64,000 nt of DNA from Flavobacterium sp. N502540 (GTDB taxonomy: Bacteria; Bacteroidota; Bacteroidia; Flavobacteriales; Flavobacteriaceae), in the NCBI RefSeq assembly GCF_025947365.1, contig NZ_CP110012.1, forward strand, positions 4,030,001 to 4,094,000. The letters are read 5' to 3'. Below, in pieces: positions 1 through 9,150 of the stretch. How positions within the stretch are numbered: position 1 is the stretch's first letter; every line of letters starts with the position of its first letter. Under the pieces are notes generated by a model that worked only from the letters and a program-made list of their open reading frames with translations, made no database searches and was not told the DNA's origin. Made by a program: the position numbers and the translations under genes.

Positions 1-2030
1 GTTCTTTAAGAATTCAGGAAATTATTTCGATGCTGAATAAGAAAAATATTCTTCCTGTTCTTCAAAAAATGATTGCCCGAAATATTATTGTTTTAGAAGA
101 AGAAATTAAAGAAGGATACAAACCTAAACTGGTTCGATATGTGAAGCTGCATGCTAAATATGAATCCGATAATGGTTTAGGGGAATTGCTGGAAGTTCTA
201 AAAAATGCCAACAAGCAAAAGGAATTGGTGTTGGCGTATTTTCAAATTATGGCCTCTGAAAAGAAACCAATCACTGTAAAAAAGTTGGTTGAGGTTTCAA
301 ATTCTACTTCGGCTGCCGTAAAAGCTTTAATTGATAAAGAGATTTTTGAGGAGTATCTTTTGCAGCAGGACAGAGTTTTGTTTACAGGACGAACAACAGA
401 CGATCAATTGTTGTTAAGTGAAGCGCAGACGAGAGCTTTTACAGCTATTAAAGAGAGTCTCTCAGAGAAAGAAGTATGTTTACTGCATGGAGTTACCTCA
501 AGTGGTAAAACAGAGATTTATATCAAACTGATTGAAGAATATCTGGAAACGGGAAGACAGGTTCTTTATTTGCTGCCCGAAATCGCTTTAACGACACAAT
601 TAGTTTCAAGATTAAGACTTTATTTTGGTGATAAAGTAGCTGTTTTTCATTCGAAATACAGTAATAATGAAAGAGTTGAGGTTTGGAAGCAGACTCTTGA
701 AAATTCAGAGAAAGCGCAAATTGTAATAGGAGCAAGGTCGGCTCTGTTTTTGCCTTTTGACAATTTAGGTTTATTGATTGTAGACGAAGAGCACGAACAG
801 ACTTTTAAGCAAACAGATCCTGCGCCACGTTATCATGCCAGAGATGCGGCAATTGTTTTGGCTAATTTTCATAAAGCAAAAGTACTGTTGGGTTCAGCTA
901 CGCCAAGTATTGAAACCTATTTTAATGCACAGGCCGATAAGTATGGTTTGGTATCGCTTACGGAACGTTATAATAATGTCCGAATGCCTGAAATTCTTTT
1001 AGTGGATTTAAAAGACAAACATTTCAGGAAAAGAATGACCGGACATTTTAGTGATCTTTTAATTGAAGAAATAGGAGAGGCCTTGTCTTTGGGAGAGCAA
1101 ATTATTTTGTTCCAGAACCGACGAGGATATTCACCTATAATAGAATGTATGACCTGTGGTCATGTACCGCATTGCCAGCAGTGTGATGTGAGTCTGACTT
1201 TTCATAAGCATAAAAATCAGCTGCGTTGTCATTATTGTGGTTATTCGATTGCAAAACCAACACATTGTCATAGCTGTTCGAGTATCGATTTGACGACTAA
1301 AGGATTCGGTACAGAACAAATCGAGCAGGAGCTGGTTACACTTTTCCCGAAAGCCAAAACCGGTCGAATGGATCAGGATACGACTCGTGGTAAATTTGGT
1401 TTCGAAAAAATAATAGATTCCTTTAAAAATCGTGAAATTGATATTTTGGTCGGTACGCAAATGCTGGCGAAGGGACTGGATTTTGATAATGTAAGTTTGG
1501 TTGGAATTATGAATGCGGATAATATGTTGCATCATCCCGATTTTAGGGCCTTTGAACGCAGTTATCAAATGATGACACAGGTTGCTGGGAGAGCTGGTAG
1601 ATCTGAAAAACAAGGGAAAGTGGTGATTCAAACTTACAATCCGAATCACAATACGATTCAGCAGGTGACCAACCATAATTATATAGGTATGTATAAGGAG
1701 CAATTGTACGATCGTCAGATTTACAGATACCCGCCTTATTTCAGAATTATAAAACTGACTTTAAAGCATCGTGATTTCGATAAATTGAAGGAAGGTTCGA
1801 TGTGGTTGTATCAGGTTTTGAGTCAAAATTTGAATATGCCGGTACTGGGGCCGGAAGAACCAGCAATCAGCAGGATTAGAAATGAGTATATCCGAACGAT
1901 TTTAATTAAGATTCCGCAGAACCAGCATTTGGTTAATACGAAAAAAACTATTCAGAAAATGCTGAATAGTTTTGAGGCTGTTGCTCAGTACAGAGCTATA
2001 AAAGTTATTGCGAATGTCGACTTCTATTAA
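1..2030 (+). CDS. priA: Primosomal protein N' (replication restart helicase PriA), 5' end outside the window
   Basis: PriA is a 3'-5' DNA helicase that recognises stalled forks and reloads the replicative helicase. The reading frame is open from base 3, so the gene enters from the left and the ATG at 30 is internal. Visible in order are a Walker A motif (GVTSSGKTE), the DEEH box (LLIVDEEHEQTFK), a cluster of CxxC pairs (CMTCGH, CQQC, CHYC, CHSC) forming the zinc-binding region, and a helicase C-terminal lobe with AGRAGR. The part present is about 675 residues and the family usually exceeds 800, so only the DNA-binding N terminus is missing. The stop lies 1 bp from the stop of the convergent LytTR gene, with no terminator between them. 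Confidence 0.96.
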   Translation, partial: SLRIQEIISMLNKKNILPVLQKMIARNIIVLEEEIKEGYKPKLVRYVKLHAKYESDNGLGELLEVLKNANKQKELVLAYFQIMASEKKPITVKKLVEVSNSTSAAVKALIDKEIFEEYLLQQDRVLFTGRTTDDQLLLSEAQTRAFTAIKESLSEKEVCLLHGVTSSGKTEIYIKLIEEYLETGRQVLYLLPEIALTTQLVSRLRLYFGDKVAVFHSKYSNNERVEVWKQTLENSEKAQIVIGARSALFLPFDNLGLLIVDEEHEQTFKQTDPAPRYHARDAAIVLANFHKAKVLLGSATPSIETYFNAQADKYGLVSLTERYNNVRMPEILLVDLKDKHFRKRMTGHFSDLLIEEIGEALSLGEQIILFQNRRGYSPIIECMTCGHVPHCQQCDVSLTFHKHKNQLRCHYCGYSIAKPTHCHSCSSIDLTTKGFGTEQIEQELVTLFPKAKTGRMDQDTTRGKFGFEKIIDSFKNREIDILVGTQMLAKGLDFDNVSLVGIMNADNMLHHPDFRAFERSYQMMTQVAGRAGRSEKQGKVVIQTYNPNHNTIQQVTNHNYIGMYKEQLYDRQIYRYPPYFRIIKLTLKHRDFDKLKEGSMWLYQVLSQNLNMPVLGPEEPAISRIRNEYIRTILIKIPQNQHLVNTKKTIQKMLNSFEAVAQYRAIKVIANVDFY

Positions 2031-2031
2031 A

Positions 2032-2730
2032 TTAAGAAGAAGTTGAGAGTGCTTTTACCAGATCTTCTTTTTTATTTCGGCTAAGAGGAATTTTGGTAAT
2101 GCCAATCTCAGCAAATTTACTGTTAAAGCGTTCTACTTTATCAATGTTAATGATATAGGACTTGTGCACACGAATGAATTTATCTTTTGACAGATCGTTT
2201 TCAAAAGATTTCATGGTCGAAAGTACCAGATTACTGTCGTCTTCGGTAACCACTCTTACATAGTCACCAAAAGCTTCAATCCATTTGATTTTTGCAGTGA
2301 ATATTTTGAGTTTTTTCAGATTACTTTTGATAAATATATGTTCGCCTTCTTCTTCTTTGATGTCCTTTTTTAGTAAATGCATATCAATGGCTCTTTTTAC
2401 AGAGGCATTAAAACGATCTACCGCAATAGGCTTTTGAAGGTAATCAGTAGCGTCATAGTCGAAAGCTTTTAAAGCATATTCTGCTTTAGAAGTAATAAAT
2501 ATAATTTGTGGCTTAGATTTTAGTCCGTCAAGAAAATCAAACCCATTAATAACAGGCATTTCTATATCAAGAAAAATTAAGTCAATATTATTTAGAGAGA
2601 TACAGCTTTTTGCCTCTATTGCATTTGAAAAATCCCCGATTAAATGCAAACCTGGGTGATTATTAACTAATTTTGCAATAATAGTTCTTTGTATAGAACT
2701 ATCATCAACAACAACACAGTTTAGCTTCAT
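2032..2730 (-). CDS. LytTR-family response regulator, orphan
   Basis: This is a 232-residue two-domain regulator. The N-terminal receiver starts VVVDDSS, has the phospho-acceptor Asp in LIFLDIEMP and the conserved Lys in DYLQKP. The C-terminal LytTR DNA-binding domain includes IKWIEAFGDYV and FIRVHKSYIIN. I start it at the ATG at 2730, because the open frame upstream adds 62 Phe/Tyr-rich residues that fit no receiver domain and overlap the rpsF promoter. No histidine kinase gene lies next to it, so its partner must be elsewhere. It is divergent from rpsF and convergent with priA. Family membership is clear; the regulated genes are unknown. Confidence 0.9.
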   Translation of the reverse strand: MKLNCVVVDDSSIQRTIIAKLVNNHPGLHLIGDFSNAIEAKSCISLNNIDLIFLDIEMPVINGFDFLDGLKSKPQIIFITSKAEYALKAFDYDATDYLQKPIAVDRFNASVKRAIDMHLLKKDIKEEEGEHIFIKSNLKKLKIFTAKIKWIEAFGDYVRVVTEDDSNLVLSTMKSFENDLSKDKFIRVHKSYIINIDKVERFNSKFAEIGITKIPLSRNKKEDLVKALSTSS

Positions 2731-2846
2731 AACATAAAAATTTAGAATAAATTCAGGATAGCAATAGTAAATGTATTCTTTTTTTAAGAAAAAAACTAAA
2801 ATTGACGTGTATTTTTTGCTGTACAACGAATAAAAGTAAAAAAGTG

Positions 2847-2876
2847 TTGTATATTTAAATTTTATGGTTACTTTTG
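2847..2876 (+). promoter_or_regulatory. Promoter of the rpsF-rpsR-rplI operon
   Basis: TTG at 2847-2849, a 19-nt spacer, then TACTTTTG at 2869-2876. This matches the Bacteroidota sigma consensus TTG-N17-23-TAnnTTTG. It lies 31 nt before the rpsF ATG. Confidence 0.75.
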
Positions 2877-2907
2877 CACCCAATTTTAACAAATAAATAT
2901 ATTGTTT

Positions 2908-3249
2908 ATGAATCATTATGAAACTGTTTTCATTTTAAATCCCGTTTTATCTGAAGTTCAGGTGAAGGAAACAGTAACGAAATTTGAAGAATTTCTTACT
3001 AGTAGAGGAGCTGAAATGGTATCGAAAGAGGATTGGGGTCTTAAAAAAATGGCTTACGAAATCCAAAACAAAAAAAGTGGTTTTTATCACTTATTCGAAT
3101 TCAAAGTATCTGGAGAAGTTCTAATTGCTTTTGAAACTGAATTCAGACGTGACGAAAGAGTTATGCGTTTCTTAACTGTAAGTTTAGACAAACATGCTAT
3201 TTCATGGGCGGAAAGAAGAAGAGCTAAATTAAAATCTACTAAAGCGTAA
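2908..3249 (+). CDS. rpsF: 30S ribosomal protein S6
   Basis: S6 is a 30S platform protein that binds with S18. The 113-residue product starts [16 protein letters not shown], the usual S6 opening, and has the central GLKKMAYEI segment. I chose the ATG at 2908 rather than an in-frame TTG two codons earlier because MNHYET is the normal S6 start. It is first in the classic rpsF-rpsR-rplI operon, 5 nt before rpsR. Confidence 0.97.
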   Translation: MNHYETVFILNPVLSEVQVKETVTKFEEFLTSRGAEMVSKEDWGLKKMAYEIQNKKSGFYHLFEFKVSGEVLIAFETEFRRDERVMRFLTVSLDKHAISWAERRRAKLKSTKA

Positions 3250-3254
3250 TTATT

Positions 3255-3551
3255 ATGTCTACAATCGAGCAATCTGCAAAAGGAAAAAAAGACGGAGATA
3301 TCAGATATTTAACGCCTTTAAACATTGAAACTAACAAAACTAAAAAGTACTGTCGTTTCAAAAAATCAGGAATCAAATACATCGATTATAAAGATGCTGA
3401 TTTCTTATTGAAATTCGTTAATGAGCAAGGAAAAATTCTTCCTCGTCGTTTAACAGGAACTTCATTAAAATACCAAAGAAAAGTGTCTGTAGCTGTAAAA
3501 AGAGCTCGTCACTTAGCTTTAATGCCATACGTGGCCGATTTATTAAAATAG
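3255..3551 (+). CDS. rpsR: 30S ribosomal protein S18
   Basis: S18 pairs with S6 on the 30S platform. The 98-residue protein has the family core [16 protein letters not shown], then [17 protein letters not shown] and the basic [13 protein letters not shown] tail. The N terminus is longer than in E. coli S18, as expected in Bacteroidota. A 68-nt gap separates it from rplI. Confidence 0.97.
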
Positions 3552-3619
3552 TATAAAAAAAATCTAGTCGCTGGTTTCTGTTTGATCAGAACCTAACTTC
3601 TAAAAATAAGGACAACAAC

Positions 3620-4060
3620 ATGGAAATTATTTTAAAACAAGACGTACAAAACTTAGGATTTAAAGATGATGTAGTATCTGTAAAACCTGGTTACGGTCGT
3701 AACTTTTTAATTCCTCAAGGTTTTGCTACTTTAGCAACTCCTTCTGCTAAAAAAGTTTTAGCTGAAAACCTAAAACAAAGAGCACATAAAGAAGCTAAAG
3801 TGGTTGCTGATGCTAAAGCATTAGCTGAAACTTTAAAAGCTCTTGAAATTAAACTTACTGCAAAAGCTGGTGGAGAGAAACTTTTTGGTTCTATCACAAA
3901 CATCGACATTGCTGAAGCTTTAGAGAAATCAGGTAACGCTATTGATAGAAAATTCATTACTAGTGGTATCGTAAAACGTACTGGAAAATATACAGCTAGC
4001 ATCCGTTTACACAGAGATGTTATTGTAGAATTAGCATACGAGATTATCGCTGAAAAATAA
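3620..4060 (+). CDS. rplI: 50S ribosomal protein L9
   Basis: L9 binds 23S rRNA at the base of the L1 stalk. The 146-residue product has the N-terminal RNA-binding domain (MEIILKQDVQNLGFKDDVV, then VKPGYGRNFLIPQGFA), a charged linking helix and the C-terminal domain with GGEKLFGSIT. It is third and last in its operon and is followed by a strong terminator. Confidence 0.97.
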   Translation: MEIILKQDVQNLGFKDDVVSVKPGYGRNFLIPQGFATLATPSAKKVLAENLKQRAHKEAKVVADAKALAETLKALEIKLTAKAGGEKLFGSITNIDIAEALEKSGNAIDRKFITSGIVKRTGKYTASIRLHRDVIVELAYEIIAEK

Positions 4061-4090
4061 CATTTTGTTAACTTCTTGTTAATAAAATAT

Positions 4091-4120
4091 AAAAACCACT
4101 CTTTTGAGTGGTTTTTTTTT
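4091..4120 (+). terminator. Rho-independent terminator of the ribosomal protein operon
   Basis: The stem is CCACTC (4096-4101) with GAGTGG (4106-4111) and a TTTT loop, extended by A/T pairs and followed by a run of T. The loop also contains part of the next gene's promoter. Confidence 0.9.
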
Positions 4121-4131
4121 GCCTAATTTTG
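4104..4131 (+). promoter_or_regulatory. Promoter of the TonB-dependent receptor gene
   Basis: TTG at 4104-4106, a 17-nt spacer, then TAATTTTG at 4124-4131. The -33 element falls in the loop and stem of the preceding terminator. The start codon is at 4161. Confidence 0.65.
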
Positions 4132-4160
4132 AGAGGAATAACACTCTCAAAACCAGGAAA

Positions 4161-7100
4161 ATGAAAAAAATCTTTGCATTATTACTAGGTGTGTTTGCCA
4201 TAACCACTGCTATCGGGCAAACCACGACGTCGAGTATTAAGGGGATTATCAAGAGCTCTGCCAACGAACTCTTGCCCGGTGCTACTATCTTAGCGATCCA
4301 TACTCCCACAGGAAGTAAATATTCAGCTGTTTCCAACGAAGACGGAAGGTTTAATATTTTGAATATGAGAATTGGAGGTCCCTACAAAATTGTTGTCACT
4401 TTTGTAGGTTTTCGAAATCATGAATATGCCGATGTGAATCTCGATTTAGGAAAACCTTTTAATCTTGATGTGGTTCTGGAAGACGAAAGTCAGACGCTCC
4501 AAGAGGTAAAAATCGTGTCTAAGGATAAAGTTTTTAAAAGTGGCAAAACGGGTGCCGAAACTACCATCGGAAAACGAGAGTTAACGGCTTTGCCTACAAT
4601 TTCAAGGTCGGCGGAAGATTTTACGCGTTTAGAACCAACGGCAAGCGGAGGTTCTTTTGGTGGAAGAAACGATCAATACAATAATTACTCCTTAAATGGT
4701 GCGGTATTTAATAATCCGTTTGGACTAGATGCTGCAACACCGGGAGGTCAGACAGGATCACAGCCTATTTCACTTGATGCTATTGAGCAGATTCAGGTAG
4801 CGACGGCTCCTTATGATGTTACTTTGTCTGGTTTTACAGGAGCTTCTGTTAATGCGGTAACCAAATCAGGGACCAACGAGTTTCATGGTACGGCTTATGG
4901 TTTTTACAGAAATCAGGATTTGACGGGAAATAAGATCAAAGGTGAAAAAATATTTGTACCTACTTTAGAACAAACTCAGGCTGGTTTTAGTTTGGGAGCT
5001 CCTATTATTAAAGATAAATTGTTCATTTTTGGAAATTTTGAAATTGACAAACGAAGTGATTTAGGATCTAATTTTGTGGCCAATAATAATGATGGTGTAA
5101 CCGGAATTAATGAATCGAGAGTTTTAGAATCGGATTTAATTGCGGTTTCAAAGGCCTTGGCTAATTTAGGTTATGAGACGGGACCTTATCAGGGATTTAA
5201 GCATGAATCGAATTCAAATAAAGGAATTATTAAGATCGACTGGAATATCAATGACAATCATAAACTGGCGGTTATTTATAATTTTCTGGATGCTTCAAAA
5301 GACAAACCGGCGCATCCTACAGCACTAGGCTTTAGAGGGCCGAATGCTTCTATTTTGCAGTTCAGAAATGCCGGATATCAGATTAATAATAACCTGAGTT
5401 CTTTTCTGGTGGAGTTGAATTCTAAATTTAGTGAATCGGTTTCTAATAAGTTGCAGGCGGGTTATTCGCATTTTAATGATTACAGGGTGCCATTTTCAGT
5501 TCCGGCTCCTGTGATTAATATTCAGGACGGAGCAGGTGCTAATTATATTATTGCAGGGCATGAGCCTTTTTCTATCAATAATACTTTAGATCAGAAAGTT
5601 ATTCAGATCACGAATAATCTGAATTATAATGTGGGCAAACACGCGTTTACTTTTGGTGCTTCTTTTGAGAAATTTAAGTTTGAAAACTCTTTTAATCTGG
5701 CGGGATATGATAATTTTGGAAATCCAAACGGATATGCCGGAACCTTCTTTACACCCTATTTCACAACACAGGATTTTTTAAATGATGCGGCTAAGCCTTT
5801 TGCTACGAGTATTATTGCGCAGAATTTGAAATACGCTCAGGATGTTTTTGCTGCCAAAAATAATTTTAAAGAGGGAACTGATGGGGGATGGAAACTGGCG
5901 GAATTGAATGTAGGACAGCTCGCATTTTATGCACAGGATGATATTAGTATTGATGATAATTTTAAACTGTCTTTGGGATTAAGAATTGATAAGCCTTTGT
6001 ATTTTAATACTGCCGATCTGATTCAAAAATACATAGATACTAATTATGGCGGAGCCAAAAGAAATAACGATACCGATTATTTTGACCCTCAAACAGGACA
6101 GGCGGTTAAATTGATTTCGACCAATTTGCCAAGTGATCGAATTTTATGGTCGCCAAGGATAGGTTTTAATTGGGATGTTAAAGGTAATGCTACTTCACAG
6201 CTTCGTGGAGGATCCGGAATTTTTACCGGAAGAATTCCTTTTGTGTGGCTGGGAAATCAGGTAAGTGGTGCTGATGATGGCTTTTTGCAGATTATGGATC
6301 CGGATTATAAATGGCCACAAGTCTGGAGAACAAGTTTAGGGTTTGATCATCGATTTGAAAATAATTATATAGTAACAGCGGATTTGTCTTATAATAAGGA
6401 TATTAATGCAGTACACGTTCAGAATTGGGGATTGAAATCTCCAACCGGAACATTAGCAGGTGTGGATAACCGACCTATTTATGTTGCAGCGGATAAAGGT
6501 GCAAACAATGCTTATGTAATGACGAACTCGAATAAGGGAAGTGCGTTTAATGCTACTTTAAAAGTGCAGAAAAACTTTGAAAACGGATTGTATGCGAGTG
6601 TGGCTTATAATTATTTAAAATCTAAAGATGTTAACTCTATTGAGGCTGAAATTACAGGAGATGCTTTTGCTTTTAATCCTGCTTTAGGAAATGTAAATAA
6701 CGATGTTCTTTCGAATTCTAAATATGGAGACAATCATCGTTTTATAGCAGTAGCTTCGAAGAAATGGAAATATGGAAAAGATAAATGGGCGACAACAGTG
6801 TCGACTGTTCTCGAATATGCACAAGGAGGGCGTTTTAATTACACGTATGGCGGAGATATTAACGGAGACGGCTCTAGTGTTAACGATTTGATTTATATCC
6901 CTACAACGGCTGAAATAGCTTTGATGAATTTTAGCGCGCCAGGAGAAGGTGCTGCTTTTGATCAATTTATTTCTCAGGATAAATACATGAAGGACAGAAG
7001 AGGGCAATATGCCGAGCGTTATGGAGCAATATCTCCGTGGAGAGGCAGATGTGATTTGAAAATTCTTCAGGATTATAATTTTAAGATTTCTTCCACCTCA

Positions 7101-7331
7101 GATAAAAAAAATACCATTCAGTTTAGTATCGATGTTTTGAATTTCGGGAATTTATTGAATTCAGATTGGGGAGTTGTTCAGGTGCCTACAAGTGTTCAGC
7201 CTATCGGGGTTACGGTTGCCGGAAATACACCAACGTATACTTTTAATGGTACTCAGACCAAAACGTTTAATTATGACGCTAGTTTATTGTCCAGATGGCA
7301 GGCGCAATTTGGTATACGATACATCTTTTAG
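4161..7331 (+). CDS. TonB-dependent receptor, Oar-like, with carboxypeptidase-regulatory-like N-terminal domain
   Basis: This 1,056-residue outer-membrane protein begins with a signal peptide (MKKIFALLLGVFAITTAIGQ). A carboxypeptidase-regulatory-like beta-sandwich follows (IKGIIKSSANELLPGATILA to about residue 110). Next comes a TonB plug region (ETTIGKRELTALPTIS, DAIEQIQVATAPYDV, GASVNAVTKSGTNEFHG) and a long beta-barrel ending in the aromatic-final FGIRYIF. The open frame extends 19 codons further upstream, but the ATG at 4161 opens the signal peptide and lies after the promoter. The plug layout resembles Oar and other large receptors that import big substrates. There is no SusD-like partner beside it, so a polysaccharide locus is unlikely. 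The substrate is unknown. Confidence 0.9.
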   Translation: MKKIFALLLGVFAITTAIGQTTTSSIKGIIKSSANELLPGATILAIHTPTGSKYSAVSNEDGRFNILNMRIGGPYKIVVTFVGFRNHEYADVNLDLGKPFNLDVVLEDESQTLQEVKIVSKDKVFKSGKTGAETTIGKRELTALPTISRSAEDFTRLEPTASGGSFGGRNDQYNNYSLNGAVFNNPFGLDAATPGGQTGSQPISLDAIEQIQVATAPYDVTLSGFTGASVNAVTKSGTNEFHGTAYGFYRNQDLTGNKIKGEKIFVPTLEQTQAGFSLGAPIIKDKLFIFGNFEIDKRSDLGSNFVANNNDGVTGINESRVLESDLIAVSKALANLGYETGPYQGFKHESNSNKGIIKIDWNINDNHKLAVIYNFLDASKDKPAHPTALGFRGPNASILQFRNAGYQINNNLSSFLVELNSKFSESVSNKLQAGYSHFNDYRVPFSVPAPVINIQDGAGANYIIAGHEPFSINNTLDQKVIQITNNLNYNVGKHAFTFGASFEKFKFENSFNLAGYDNFGNPNGYAGTFFTPYFTTQDFLNDAAKPFATSIIAQNLKYAQDVFAAKNNFKEGTDGGWKLAELNVGQLAFYAQDDISIDDNFKLSLGLRIDKPLYFNTADLIQKYIDTNYGGAKRNNDTDYFDPQTGQAVKLISTNLPSDRILWSPRIGFNWDVKGNATSQLRGGSGIFTGRIPFVWLGNQVSGADDGFLQIMDPDYKWPQVWRTSLGFDHRFENNYIVTADLSYNKDINAVHVQNWGLKSPTGTLAGVDNRPIYVAADKGANNAYVMTNSNKGSAFNATLKVQKNFENGLYASVAYNYLKSKDVNSIEAEITGDAFAFNPALGNVNNDVLSNSKYGDNHRFIAVASKKWKYGKDKWATTVSTVLEYAQGGRFNYTYGGDINGDGSSVNDLIYIPTTAEIALMNFSAPGEGAAFDQFISQDKYMKDRRGQYAERYGAISPWRGRCDLKILQDYNFKISSTSDKKNTIQFSIDVLNFGNLLNSDWGVVQVPTSVQPIGVTVAGNTPTYTFNGTQTKTFNYDASLLSRWQAQFGIRYIF

Positions 7332-7355
7332 TAAAGCAAAAAAAGTTATAAATTT

Positions 7356-7384
7356 GCCCTCGCATTTGCGGGGGCTTTTTTTTT
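7356..7384 (+). terminator. Rho-independent terminator after the TonB receptor
   Basis: GCCCTCGC pairs with GCGGGGGC around an ATTT loop (one T-G pair) and is followed by nine T. Confidence 0.88.
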
Positions 7385-7451
7385 ATAAGTAGTAGAGAAG
7401 CTCCGAAATTTTACACAAGCTCTTTTTAGAGTGTTTAACACAAGAAAAAAA

Positions 7452-7925
7452 ATGAAATACGCAAGATTAACAAAAGAGCAATTTGATGAGTTGCATGCAG
7501 AATTTGCAAGCTTTCTGGCAACGCAGGCTATTGATAAAGCAGAGTGGGATGCTCTTAAAATAAACAAACCGGAAGTTGCGGAGCAGGAACTGGATGTTTT
7601 TTCAGATTTAATCTGGGAAGGTGTTTTGTCGAGAGCAGAATTCCTGGAGCACTTTTCTAAAAATCATATTTTCTTATTTCAGTGTTTTGAAACTCATGTT
7701 CAGTCAATCGTATTGAAATCATTGGTTGCTGAAACTGATTTTTTGAGTAAAGAAGGATTGCAATGGCTGTCTGATAATATGTTTACCGAAAACATAGAAA
7801 TGAAAGTTGGAAAAAAAGTGTTCACAGAGGAAAGAAACGCTTCTATTTTTGAATTAATTCAGCAAGGAGCATTTTTAAGTGACGGTCAATTGTTTACACA
7901 AATCAACACAATTATTGAATCATAG
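7452..7925 (+). CDS. DUF6495 family protein
   Basis: This is a 157-residue soluble acidic protein without signal peptide or membrane segment. It starts MKYARLTKEQFDELHAEFA, has ELDVFSDLIWEGVLSRAEFL in the middle and ends QINTIIES. I recognise the pattern of a small Flavobacteriia-restricted family (DUF6495) with no known function. A GTG seven codons upstream is also in frame, but the ATG at 7452 follows an A-rich stretch typical of these starts. It stands alone between the TonB receptor terminator and a long non-coding stretch. Confidence 0.75.
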   Translation: MKYARLTKEQFDELHAEFASFLATQAIDKAEWDALKINKPEVAEQELDVFSDLIWEGVLSRAEFLEHFSKNHIFLFQCFETHVQSIVLKSLVAETDFLSKEGLQWLSDNMFTENIEMKVGKKVFTEERNASIFELIQQGAFLSDGQLFTQINTIIES

Positions 7926-7936
7926 CTTTTTTAAGA

Positions 7937-7990
7937 TTAAAAATTAGTAAGTGTTTAACGTTTAGTTGTTTGCTAATTTTTAATTTTTTA
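7937..7990 (+). terminator. Probable terminator-like hairpin after the DUF6495 gene
   Basis: TTAAAAATTAG (7937-7947) and CTAATTTTTAA (7973-7983) are perfect 11-bp arms around a 25-nt loop, followed by a T run. The stem is AT-rich, so termination strength is uncertain. Confidence 0.45.
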
Positions 7991-8791
7991 ACTTTTGTTG
8001 AAGTTTTAATGTTTTTTTTTACCCGTATTTCTACGCATTTTTTCGGAATAATTTAAAGAATACGAACTTATTGTAGTAAATATCGAATTCTTACTGTTTT
8101 TATGTCTTTTTTGTTCAATTTCAATCGATTACCTTTTAAAAATGTAGTCTTTTACTTTCTTTTTTAATGATTTTGAAAAAAGATAAAATATTTTCATTCT
8201 TTTAATTCATCCCATTTTGGCGTTATTAGGGCAGGTTTTCCCGATGATTTACCTGTTTTTTCTATTTTCGGTTTTTCTGTAAATTGAAAAAACTGGAAAA
8301 TTATACTTGTTTAGTGTTTTCCTTTTTTCTAATTTTAGTATAAGAAAAAGTTAAACAAAACTTTTTTGTTTTTTTTCAAAAACGACTATTTAAGTTATTA
8401 TGTAATGCATCAAATAGTGTTTTTTGTATGATTATCTAGAGTTGAGGTTTTTTATAATAACTTAATTAGTTTGCGTATGGAATTGATCACTACTTTCTTT
8501 ATCAAGTTTGCATTAGGTTTTCGTATTATTTTAGCTTTATCTTTTAAGAGTTTGAAAAAAAATGAATTTATCATCAAATTTAATTTTTGTTCCACTTCAA
8601 ACTTGTTTCATAAATTTTCCAGTTTTAGTATTATTTTATTTTCAAATCCTAATAAGGGGTTTGTTGATGAAACGTATTGTTGTGTTTAAAATTTTTTAAA
8701 TCCGCACTGCGTTTTTTAAAATGAATTGATTCAATTTTTAGAGTTCTGTTCTAAAAGAAATAAAGTTTATAAAAAGAGTAATCAACTTTTT
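7991..8791. other. AT-rich intergenic stretch, no supported gene
   Basis: About 800 bases, very rich in T runs on the plus strand. The only open frame is a Phe/Ser/Lys-rich 72-codon frame at 8471-8689 that looks non-coding. I see no tRNA, convincing promoter or mobile-element end. Together with the bases up to 9150 it forms the long upstream region of the giant adhesin gene. Confidence 0.6.
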
Positions 8792-8968
8792 ATGAATATT
8801 GAATCAGACTATATAGGAGGTAGAATTTCCCAGTTCTCCAAAACGTATATTTTCTTTCATGAAAATTGGTTAATACAAGTCATCCTTTTTGGAAGTCTGA
8901 TTTCGATCGGCATTTCCGCACTTTTTTTGGTATGTCTTTTATTCGAAAGAATAGGAGCGGTTCTTTAA
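8792..8968 (+). CDS. Possible small single-pass membrane protein
   Basis: This is a 58-codon frame from ATG 8792. It encodes a polar N terminus (MNIESDYIGGRISQFSK) followed by one strongly hydrophobic segment at about residues 27-51 (LIQVILFGSLISIGISALFL) and a short FERIGAV tail. The hydrophobic helix and clean stop make it more gene-like than its surroundings, but AT-rich DNA easily yields such frames. I recognise no family. It is co-directional with the adhesin gene. Confidence 0.3.
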   Translation: MNIESDYIGGRISQFSKTYIFFHENWLIQVILFGSLISIGISALFLVCLLFERIGAVL

Positions 8969-9091
8969 TGTACTTCTGTTTAGAGTGTACAGCATGATTT
9001 TTTTTACTGAAATGTTGTTTACATTCTTAGGTATTCTGGGAATCTAAATTTTATTTCAACAAGTTGATTATTAGTGTTTTTTGAAATTGCC

Positions 9092-9107
9092 TAAGCATAC
9101 GTGCTTA
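9092..9107. repeat. Short inverted repeat upstream of the adhesin gene
   Basis: TAAGCA-TACG-TGCTTA, perfect 6-bp arms, 44 nt before the adhesin ATG. It could be a regulator-binding site or a small 5' hairpin; nothing else supports either reading. Confidence 0.3.
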
Positions 9108-9150
9108 TCGCAAGAGGTATTTTATTGTCCATTTTCTAATCTTCCAAATT

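Noticed and set aside
1131..1703. 190-codon minus-strand frame inside priA
   Set aside because: Shadow of the strongly supported PriA frame, with no recognisable domain.
2731..2916. N-terminal extension of the LytTR regulator by 62 residues
   Set aside because: Phe/Tyr-rich, covers the rpsF promoter and does not fit a receiver domain; the ATG at 2730 is right.
6684..7007. 107-codon minus-strand frame inside the TonB receptor
   Set aside because: Antisense shadow of a conserved barrel region.
7349..7356. TAAATTTG as a promoter for the DUF6495 gene
   Set aside because: No TTG at a suitable distance, and the element runs into the TonB receptor terminator stem.
8471..8689. 72-codon open frame in the AT-rich region
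   Set aside because: Low-complexity Phe/Ser/Lys composition, no domain, signal or promoter.
8969..8991. TGTAC...GTACA inverted repeat resembling the ends of the 30817 element
   Set aside because: Only 5-bp arms; the shared TCTGTTTAG is too short to link the two.
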